Shown one piece after another: positions 49,981 to 60,700 of a DNA stretch of 64,000 nucleotides. A model generated the notes under the pieces. It was not told the origin of the DNA. It was given only the letters and a program-made list of their open reading frames with translations, and searched no databases. The translations under genes were made by a program, and so were the position numbers. The DNA is taken from positions 1,317,001 to 1,381,000 of the forward strand of contig WHVY01000002.1 in NCBI GenBank assembly GCA_022266195.1, read 5' to 3'. The DNA comes from Tetranychus cinnabarinus (Eukaryota > Arthropoda > Arachnida > Trombidiformes > Tetranychidae). Position 1 is the stretch's first letter. Each line of letters opens with the position of its first letter.

Positions 49981-50166
49981 ATGGTAAAGCTGGAGAAAAG
50001 TTTCATCTTTAAATTCAATCTTTTTTTCTGTTTTTCTGTTTTTCTTTTCAGCATTCAGACATTTACGTCAAATTATGCCTTAGATGGTCAATCAATTGGA
50101 TCTTCAAGTGAACGAGAAAAGGAGAAGAGACAAATGTTGAACTTTAAGGGACGAATTGACAATTAA
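49981..50166 (+). CDS. candidate secreted prepropeptide (one exon), unknown
   Basis: The ATG at 49981 opens 61 codons. Residues 1-30 look like a signal peptide with a basic start and a long Phe/Leu core (NLFFCFSVFLFSIQ). The rest is hydrophilic and carries KEKR at 47-50, directly followed by QMLNFKGR, a Gln-started peptide ending in Gly-Arg, which is the usual pattern for an amidated neuropeptide. The frame also extends upstream to an ATG at 49867. A strong acceptor-like tract ends at 50051, so 50052-50166 could instead be a terminal exon in the same frame. No family is recognised, and the hydrophobic part is encoded by a T-rich tract, which can mimic a signal peptide by chance. Confidence 0.3.
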   Translation: MVKLEKSFIFKFNLFFCFSVFLFSIQTFTSNYALDGQSIGSSSEREKEKRQMLNFKGRIDN

Positions 50167-51120
50167 AATGTTATCTCTCGAAGTTTGGGTGGAATTGAGG
50201 TCAATTCTATTTTTAGATTCTTCCAGTTGAACGATAATAGAAGAAGAAAAATAATAACAAAACATTTTCTTTCTTCCAAAACCAGTTCTCTAATAAGTTC
50301 AAGGTTAGACTAAAACCTTCTTGTTATCAATAATGTTAACTTGTAAGCAGTCTCATTAGTCTGGAAACTTTGAATTGAATTTCAAGTAAAAAGCAAAATA
50401 ATGGTTTGAATAAAAGTTGAACAACAATTTTTCGAGTCAAAAAGTCAAATTTGACTTTCATTTGAAACAAAAAATTTTCTTTTGCGCTTGACGAACCTTT
50501 GAATCTTGAATCCATTTCATTTTGCGAGATTAGAAGATGCAAACATGAAATGTTAATTTACTTTTATTCCAGTTATCACATTGATTTGGTAAAATGAGAA
50601 TGTTGCTATTGTTATTCACAATATTCTCATATCATATTCAGTTTCCATTTCAACTTTTCTTTTCGAGTGATAACTTTTAACTCCCTGTTGGTTTTACATG
50701 GAAGAACCAAACAGGCAGAGAATCAAAAAAAGAAGCTCAAATGTTTCCTTTGCATGTTAAATGTAATCACATTATTGATACCAGTATTTGGTTAACATGA
50801 AACAATTTGATTGTTTTTTCATATTTAAACTTATCTTCAACAATAATATTTACTGTTTGGAAAGGAAAAGAATTGAATGAATCTTTATACATTAATTTGT
50901 GATTCAGATCAACGTAAACCAAACAGATTCCTTCACCTCAAAGACATAAAACTACCAACTTAACAGAATCACTCATAATATTATATGCGATCAGCAACAC
51001 AAAAAGAGTGTATTTCATCATCATCCTCAACATTTAACATAAGAATTTTCTTCGTCGATAATATTATCGTCTTTTGGATTTAAAACTATCATTTTTGTTG
51101 CTTATACATAGTAAGTCTTT
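50167..51120. other. AT-rich intergenic, no gene
   Basis: Nothing recognised apart from short low-complexity tracts. It ends at the repeat cluster beginning 51121. Confidence 0.5.
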
Positions 51121-51850
51121 TCAGGCTCTTAGACATGAATCTTGTAACCCAGCAGAGTCCCTCTCTCCGGACTAAATATTACACGCAGTAAGGGTAATTT
51201 ACGAGAATTTTTTTCTCACTATTAACACCGTCATCATTATCATCAAAGAGTAAAGGAGAAGAGACTCCTCTCAATACAATTTTTTAATTGTTAAAAAGCG
51301 ACTCTATTGGGGGCGCCAGAAGTAAGAGCTCTTTCATTTTTTCCTTATTTTTTAATTAGGGAAACCTTAGGCGACTCTAAGGAAAACCTGGGAAAAAAGT
51401 AAGAGAAAAAGAAAGAGATTGCTGACAGCGCCTCTACAGGAGGTGCGCCAAGCTTGCCTTTAGGTTTCCCATCCAAGATTTCTCTCTTCTTCCTTTACTC
51501 TTTGATTATCATCATGATCACCATCATTATCATCTTCATTTTCCTCGTCATCGTCATCTTGGTCAAGTTGCCATATTACGTACTAATTATGAAAGTGTTA
51601 TCAGGCCACCAGACATGGATCTCGTAACCCAGTAGAGTCACTCTCTCCGGACTAAATATCACAAACAGTAAGGGTAATTTACGAGAAGCTTTCTTAGCGA
51701 CTATTAATACCTCTATCATCATCTTCATCTTGGTTCAAGTTGTCATAGTAATTATGCATGTTCTATCAGGCCATTAGACATTAATCTCACAGCCCAACAG
51801 AGGCCCTCTTATCGGACTAAATATAAAACATATTGAGGGTGTTTCATGAA
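51121..51850 (+). repeat. three-copy repeat cluster, family shared with 1.8-2.5 kb
   Basis: Cores lie at about 51121-51209, 51601-51688 and 51766-51850. They read TCAGGCCACCAGACATGGAT, then CTCGTAACCCAGTAGAGTCA, then CTCTCTCCGGACTAAATATC and AACAGTAAGGGTAATTTACG. ATC-rich tracts lie between copies. The ATGGATCTCGTAACCCAGTA and GAGTCACTCTCT words and the AACAGTAAGG word align with the core at 1897-2470. The third copy is the most diverged. Confidence 0.85.
51233..51518. mobile_element. foldback (MITE-like) element between two repeat copies
   Basis: Left arm ATCAAAGAGTAAAGGAGAAG at 51242-51261 is mirrored by CTTCCTTTACTCTTTGAT at 51488-51505 on the same strand. Nested inside are GGGAAACCTTAGGCG (about 51359) against GCCTTTAGGTTTCCC (about 51456), and a GCGCCTC...GAGGTGCGC hairpin near 51430. 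The interior is clearly richer in G+C than the flanks. No coding capacity. It separates repeat copies one and two by about 390 bp, against about 80 bp between two and three, as expected of an insertion. Confidence 0.6.
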
Positions 51851-53875
<2,025 letters not shown>

Positions 53876-53947
53876 TCTCTGGTAGTATAGTGGTTAGTAT
53901 CCTCGCCTGTCACGTGAGAGACCGGGGTTCGATTCCCCGCCAGAGAG
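53876..53947 (+). tRNA. tRNA-Asp: tRNA-Asp (anticodon GTC)
   Basis: A complete 72-nt cloverleaf. The acceptor stem TCTCTGG pairs with CCAGAGA and is followed by discriminator G. The D arm GTATAGTGGTTAGTAT is typical of eukaryotic tRNA-Asp. The anticodon stem CTCGC/GTGAG has loop CTGTCAC with GTC at 53909-53911. The T arm CCGGGGTTCGATTCCCCG includes a perfect B box. No intron; CCA is not encoded. A T-run follows directly as polymerase III terminator. It looks fully functional and not like a SINE. Confidence 0.98.
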
Positions 53948-53948
53948 A

Positions 53949-53954
53949 TTTTTT
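53949..53954 (+). terminator. polymerase III T-run terminator of tRNA-Asp
   Basis: Six T residues begin two bases after the discriminator base, the usual pol III termination signal. Confidence 0.85.
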
Positions 53955-54054
53955 ATGATCTTTTTTATAATAGTCAAACTGGTTACACCTGTTTAATCCT
54001 GTCAAGATTAAACTTTTACAATGACTATGTTACGTTACATTTTGAGACTTTTAT

Positions 54055-54070
54055 GGCTGCCCTCTAGCGG
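54055..54070 (-). promoter_or_regulatory. CTCF-like binding motif
   Basis: The minus strand reads CCGCTAGAGGGCAGCC, which fits the bilaterian CTCF core CCASYAGRKGGCRS except G for A at the third base. It stands out in AT-rich DNA and lies about 110 bp downstream of tRNA-Asp. Motif match only; binding is inferred. Confidence 0.4.
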
Positions 54071-56115
54071 AATTAAAATGTAGAAAGATAACGAATGAAT
54101 AAAACTCGTCGAAATTAGTGTTCAATTATGTTGATTATTCCTGATTTTACGAAACAGATAAACTTTAACCAACGTAAGATCAGGCTATTTTTGGACTCTG
54201 TTTCTTTGCAATTTTTCAAACATTCATTCATTCATCATTGCGTCTCAAGAAATGCAAAGTTCATCTTTTTGTCTTACACAAGATTTGAGCAATACAAACA
54301 ATCATCTTGTTATTTTCCAGTCTAAAGTTATTGCAATAAAAAATTTGTATTACATTTGCATTATACGAGTAATTAGATCATAAATCTATTGAATCAATCA
54401 TTAGTGAATGAAAAACTTGGAATTAGAAATAAAGTATCAATATAAGAAAGTAGACAGTAAAAGTTTTTGGATGAAAAATGATGGTGAAACAAGCTGATTT
54501 ACTTTGAAATCTAATTATATTGGTAATCTTTTATTTGATAAATCACACAAGAGAGAAAATTGTTCGCTCAAAAACAGAAAAAGTGATTCAAAAGTGAATA
54601 AAGAGAAGAAATTTTTGAACAATAAAAAAACATCTGAAAAGTTTTCTGTTTCTGAATCTGATATAATAACTTTGAGAAGAAGAAAAACAGTAACATGGCA
54701 TTTTCAGTTAATATTAACACTTACCAGGAAAGAAAAGTTTCAATCTAAGTTTCAGGTTCCATTTTATTTTCTCCCTATTCTTACAAAGGACAAATTCTTG
54801 AGCAAAGAAAATGAGATGAAAAGAAATGATGATGATGATGACGACGATGAGGGAAGAAAAAATGTTTTTTATAGTTGACAGAATAAAAATAAAAGGGTAA
54901 AATAATAGTCTAAATCCGGATATTGATGCCAAAAGTTATCATAATAAGAGTTGAAAAAGGAAGTCGAAATGGTTGCAATGAAAAAACGAAAAGTTCGTAG
55001 ACGAAATGAAATAATTGCAAATAGTTCAAACTGTAAACTTCGAAGGCGAACAAAAAAGTTGAAACAATTTTCTTTGTCTCGCAACTCATCAAAATGGGTT
55101 CAATTAGCATAATTATAGTTTAATAAACGAAATTGGGTAAACATTTTTTTTTCTTTTTTTCTCTTCTCGTTAAAATCCATTTAGTTTCACATTAAACAAC
55201 CATTCCATTCAATAATCAATAGACTTTTCTTTCCCTCACTCCCTGCCAGATAACATTTCCAAGTTATTTACAAGCCTTTTCATGGCTGAGCTCAGCAAGT
55301 TTCTCGACGATTTAACTGTTCAATTGGTTTTTAATACTTTTTCCATGTTTACCATTTCTTTTAGTACTTTAACAATTATATTTGATTTGTTTTTTTGCAC
55401 ACTTTTTTGCAGCATTCTCTGCCATTCAATATTCATTTGTTCATCTCCTTTGGGCAATGAAATGTGTCAGTTAATTGTAAATATTGCATTTCATGTTGTT
55501 GCACATTTTGAGTTTGCAAAAGTACAAAAGACGAATGTTGATAAGGAAAAGGGAGAAAGAGTAAAACTTGTTACTTCATTCTTGCGCTTTACTTATGTGA
55601 TTTACTGTTGATATTATTATGATAACAAAGTGATAAAAACATTTGCTACTGAATAAAAATGAAATTTATTACAAGTTATAAATTAATGATTTATGATTAT
55701 ATCAAGGGTAAACAGAGAACTGAGAAATTATGATCACTATTAACTGTGAACAGAGAGAAAAGATCGAACAGATTGGATAACAAAATTTCTAAGCTGTAGA
55801 TTGATTCATTGAGAATGTTATTGCAAAATAAGGAAAAGTAAGATTCATTAGTTTGGTGAATGTTCATGTAACTACCATCCAGCCAAAAGTGTACAGACTA
55901 TTTTTGATGGAGATGAATGGATTGATAACAAGGTGTAAACATGAAGCAAGATGTATCTCAAATGTAAACCTAGAAAACTCAAGTTTTCAACTCTGATAGT
56001 AGTGCAAGAAACAAATGAAGACATCTCAAGAGATTTCATTCTATCCTGTGAAATGTTTTTATTATGGGCAAGGTGAGACATCTTCAAGGTAATAACTTGG
56101 ACTTGGAATTTTACA
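54071..56115. other. AT-rich intergenic, no certain gene
   Basis: Contains a GAT/GAC run at 54826-54850 and chance frames. The best is 55282-55611 (+), an ATG-started 109-residue hydrophobic frame beginning MAELSKFLDDLTVQLV, without a recognised domain or splice context. Confidence 0.4.
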
Positions 56116-56300
56116 CCTTTCACTCTTCATGCATCCCAGAATTCACTCCAAGTATTTACTCCAAGCACTCACTCCCAGCGCTCATTCCCAGTATTCACTC
56201 CTAGCATCCGCTTTTATTAGTAGTACTCACTCCTAGTACTCACTCCCAGTATTCCTTCCCAGCTTTGCCTCCCAGCATCAACTCCTGAAGCTCTCATTCC
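56116..56300 (-). repeat. degenerate array of CACTCCCAGTATT units
   Basis: About ten irregular copies of TTCACTCCCAGTATT/CACTCCTAGTA/CATTCCCAG spaced roughly 10-20 bp. It is the complementary-strand version of the CTGGGAGTGA word found at 21 and 36 kb. Confidence 0.85.
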
Positions 56301-57188
56301 CTTGAGTCTAGCATTCGATAAGCCAGTATTTAATTTGGATAAAATACGAGTTGAGTTTCGTTTCAACTTTTATTCCGTGTTGTAGCTTCTACAATCATCT
56401 TGTTGGTAAAGCATTAGTAACATTTTCATCTTGGATCTTTCTTTTTCTAACTTTTTTCTTTCCATTCTTAGCTTTTTAAATTTATGTCTTGAAAATTTCT
56501 TGGCTTCATGTTTTATTTTTTGCTACTTTTTCATCATTTTCCATGCTTCTTGTTTTTCTTTGGTCTTCAATTTTATTTGATCACAATGTTGTGTTTCAAG
56601 TTTAATATAAATCTTTTTATAACTCTTAACATCAAGTTTCAACTGTAATAACGAAAGCGAGTGAAAAAAGTAAGAAAAGTTGTTACTCTCAACAAATAAC
56701 AGTAAATCTCTTTTTGCTCTCAATTTCGGAGAAAGTTCAAGATTCTGTTATATTTAGATATGAACTCGGTTTGCATTTGACTGGGAGTGAAAAATATCAT
56801 TTTTTACTTTCTCTTTCTTTTGCCGTCTGTTGACTAGTCATTTCCCCCAAAATGTTAACAATTGTCTTGATGTAACCAAGAGAAATGGTTAAGTGCAAAA
56901 CTCAACAAATTTACATTTACTTTTCATATTTATCATTTTTCTGTTCAATATCATAATCTTTCCCATCTTACTTTAAATGTCAAATATGAGTAAAGTGAAA
57001 GCGAATGTGTAAAGCCGAGTTTTTTGCATTTTCTTTTCTTCGACTCAATTTTTCACATTCTCAATCAACTTTGAGACTCTTGATTATTTTTATTCATTTA
57101 ATATCAGAAGCAATATGTGAGCAAAATAATCCAAATGCATAGCCAGAACTGATATGTGTGTCACCCTCAAGTCCCTGTTTTTCCTTTT
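56301..57188. other. AT-rich intergenic, no gene
   Basis: One dispersed GACTGGGAGTGAAAAA word at 56779. No gene recognised. Confidence 0.5.
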
Positions 57189-57407
57189 ATGTTAATCAAT
57201 TTTCTTTTCGTTCAACTTTTGTTTGTCAATTCAATTCAATCAACATTGATAATTGAATTAGGCGATGAAAGTAAGGAAAAGAGAGCGAGGTATGAACACA
57301 TGCAAGAAAAGAAATATTCTTTCAACCTTTGTATGCTGCTCATGATGAATACAGTGAAAAGACTAGTTTTTTTTGTTCCCTGGCTTTACCAAAATATCAA
57401 TAGCTGA
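57189..57407 (+). CDS. candidate small ORF with signal-peptide-like start
   Basis: The ATG at 57189 opens 72 codons. It begins MLINFLFVQLLFVNSIQS, a possible signal peptide, followed by IIELGDESKEKRARYEHMQE. A GCGAG|GTATGA site at 57289/57290 could be a donor, in which case only the first 34 residues are coding. No partner exon, domain or promoter identified. It could easily be chance. Confidence 0.15.
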   Translation: MLINFLFVQLLFVNSIQSTLIIELGDESKEKRARYEHMQEKKYSFNLCMLLMMNTVKRLVFFVPWLYQNINS

Positions 57408-57556
57408 GACAATCAGTGTGTGTCAAGATGAAAGCATAGAGTTGAAAAAGTAACATTCAGTTGATTTGCAAATGAAATTAAGTTTACATTTGCAATGATA
57501 TACATTTATGGTAAACTTTGAAAAGATTAAGTCTTTATAAGATTTATGTAAACAAA

Positions 57557-57585
57557 TTAGGTTAGGTTACGTTAGGTTAGGTTAC
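57557..57585 (+). repeat. interstitial TTAGG telomere-like patch
   Basis: TTAGG TTAGG TTACG TTAGG TTAGG TTAC: five units, one with a substitution. TTAGG is the ancestral arthropod telomere repeat. Far too short to be a telomere; it is probably an interstitial remnant or insertion scar. Confidence 0.8.
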
Positions 57586-57652
57586 ATGAAAAAACATGCA
57601 AATTCAAGTAACCATTTAAACCAGTTTTGTAAACCTTAAAAATCAACACCTC

Positions 57653-57716
57653 CTGTAGCCAAGTAGGTTAACTCACTAGTGTAAGGCAAGATAGCTGGTT
57701 CGAGCCTGGCTCATTG
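57653..57716 (+). repeat. tRNA-like SINE head or tRNA pseudogene
   Basis: TGTAGCCAAGTAGGTTA resembles a polymerase III A box and GGTTCGAGCC is a perfect B box. The two are spaced as in a tRNA gene, and the B box lies in a T-arm-like GCTGGTTCGAGCCTGGC with two wobble pairs. The acceptor stem does not close and no clean anticodon arm forms, so it is not a working tRNA. About 300 bp of non-repetitive, less AT-rich sequence follows and could be a SINE body. No second copy was found in the window. Confidence 0.5.
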
Positions 57717-60700
57717 ACATTGATATATGAAATAATGAGTTTTCACGAAATTCGCACTAAAAAATTCTTGAGTCTCTAGGTCACAGGCCGATTGATAGCC
57801 GTTTAAAATCGGTGAAGATAGCTGAAAAGTTCTGAATAGTCGCCATTGAGAGAATGCCTCGCACTAGAAATAGCTTATTTACACGGGCAGCGTAATTCAT
57901 GATTTTTAATCTTCCTTAATAGATCAAACTTGATTCGTTGTTGCTTTAAGATAATTTTGAGAGTTAAGTATTGAGAGCGACTCATGTCAAGCTACCAAGT
58001 ATGAACTACTGACTACGAATCAAGCTTAGGTTAGAGCCAACAACTCTTGTTTTCAGTTAGTGATTTTGGTAGATTGAGAATTGAGAATCGATAATTCAAA
58101 TGAAACATTTAAGATACGGAATGGAATAGCAAATGGTTTTACAAGAAGTGACTAACATGGTGGATTGAAATAAACTTGGTTACATTATAATTGGATGTAA
58201 ATCATCATTGTAAACCAATATTATAGTTATCAGACTTAAAGAATTTTATTCTTTTCATGTTACCACAAATAATGGGATGAACTTTTTCCCTTTGCTATTT
58301 ATTATTGTTATAAACAAGATAAATTGAATTCTGTTATTGATATACTCTTTCTGTTTACCTATTTTTATATTCATCCTGAACCTTGGAAAGAAGCAGTGTT
58401 ATGCTAAGTTGTTTAGGAAAAATTTACACAATTTATGTTGGAAGAGAAAAGGAAAAAGGGTGAAAAATTGCCTTAAGAAAAGGTGTAAACATCGAATAAT
58501 ATCTTATATATTTTTCCACTTTTCTTAGTTTATAAGTAAATACTAAATATTACTTGAAGGAATAACATTAAAAGAATTGAATATGTAAACAGAGGAAAAG
58601 GCTGTAAGCTTAAAAAAGGTATTTCAGGTAAAATTGTTAATAGCTTGGTTCAAAGGTGAATAAATGTTGAGGTATAAAAATATTAATAATGAAGTAATAA
58701 TGAAATAGCAGCCTGAACAAGGGCAACTCTAATGATAATCAATAAGAAAATGAGCTCAAATATGAATAAAATTGATGACTTTAGACGAGCAAGAAACAAA
58801 AAGATAATATAACTTGATGTTATGCTAATAGTTAGAGCACTCAATTAATACAGAAATATAATGATAAGAGCTGACAAAATAACTAACTGTTGACAGGAAA
58901 ATGGCACATTAGTTTATTGGATAATTTACCTAATTAAGGAAGACAACGAAAATGGAAGCAATTTTTTGCTAAAAAAAGCAGAAAATTGGTCAACTTTTAT
59001 ACAAAATGAACTTTTCTATTCTTCCACATTTCGCATTCAGAATGATTATTGGTGAAGTTTCAATTTTAAACAAAAAATTTCACTGAAGAATCAGATGAAG
59101 CGAAGCAAAAAGCTACAGAAGTGAAAAGTTTAGAAACTAAAGAAAAAATTTTAAAATTTTTGCTCGATTTCATTGCAAGGTACGATCGGTTAACTCAAGT
59201 ACAGTTTAGTTAAGTTAGTAAGTCTTTGAGACTCTTGAAACGCTCTCAGTACAGACTGAAAAGTTAGATTTCGAATTCGATTTTTTTGAAAGCTTATCGT
59301 TGAGGAACAAACTAACAGAGATTTGCTAATAAACTTTACCCGTCGTTGATATTAAAAAGTTGGGTGAGTTGATGTTAATCTTGATTTCAACGAATTATCT
59401 GATCATTCAATAGCTTAAAATAGATGCAACAAGAATAACTGAGGTTGAAGTTTTGTGGATCTTCTTTGGATTATTTTTCATTATGCAAACTGTATTTCGT
59501 CAAGATCTCAGGTCATACTGGGGATTGCAACATCGACTGATCAAAATTTTGGAAAAATCGATAAGAATCAATAAGATTTTTGTAATTATTTGAAAAGGTG
59601 AAAATTTGTGCAATAGTTCCAATCGATTCTCAATTAATGCTATGGAACTGTTCATACCTTGATAGACTTTTAATTTGTTTCAACTCAGCACTTGAAATTT
59701 TGTTTTTGAAATGAAGTTCAACTGAACGTACATTCAATCAAATTTTTGACTGGATAATGTGAAACAAAATGACAACTATCATTAGCAGTGAACAAGTTGA
59801 ATATCAAGTTACATTTCAAGTTTAATAATTAAAGTGAAGCAAAAAAAGACTGAAATGTAGTAAAATGAGAAGTTGGTAAAAGTGATGGAAAATGTTTATC
59901 ATGATTTGATTCTCAACTTAACGAGTAGTAAACAAGGAACATTAATGAACCCTGAAAAAGCGCACAACAAGGCACAATGTTGTTGAAAATGGAAGCGCAA
60001 AAAGAAACGAAAAATGAGCTTGAAAAATGAAAAAAAAACAAGAAAAAAGAAGCAAAATTATTCTATTAATAGTTATTCAGATTATATTTCAAAGTGGAAA
60101 CAAGAAGCAACCAAATGCGAAAATAATCTTGAAATATTTTCCTCTTTTTCTGTCTTTTCCTTCTCAACGTTATCACCTTTCCCTCCTTTTTTAGCCTCGC
60201 TTTTTACACTTTCTCATCATGTCTATCATTACCATGTTTAACCCTGTTCTGTTCCTCTGAGACTAATTTCACCATTACAAATTCAAATGTACTGAGTGAG
60301 AAAAGTTGAAAACTGTTTTTTTTTCATTTCTTTTTTCTTCTTCTTCTCCATGTTACCTTCATGTCAACCTTTGGACAATTTTGACCATTTTTTCTTCTTC
60401 TTTCATCCAACTGTCCGGATAGTGTCCAGTTTCAATTGTAATTTACTTTTAAAAGTTGACAAGAGAAGAAAACGAAAGAAGAAGAAAAAATTTTCAGCAA
60501 ATGATTCAACATGGGCTGACTTGGAATGGAACAAATTCATGGGAAAATAAAGAGATAAAAAAAGTTGAACTCAATGAGGAAACAAATAGATTGATTATTT
60601 TTCATTTTACGCCATTTCAATGTTAACCTTTTTGTCCCATTGGAAAACAATTGAATAGATTTCCATCATTTTTTGTTTGTTACACTTTCATTTGTTCATC

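Noticed and set aside
54504..54878. 124-codon Lys/Asn-rich frame ending in poly-Asp
   Set aside because: Starts at TTG in AT-rich DNA; the Asp run is a GAT microsatellite; no recognisable motif.
55282..55611. 109-codon hydrophobic frame starting MAELSKF
   Set aside because: ATG start is real, but T-rich sequence explains the hydrophobicity; no domain, partner exon or promoter; below the level I would call a gene.
57653..57716. Functional tRNA gene
   Set aside because: A and B boxes are good, but the acceptor stem does not pair and no standard anticodon arm forms.
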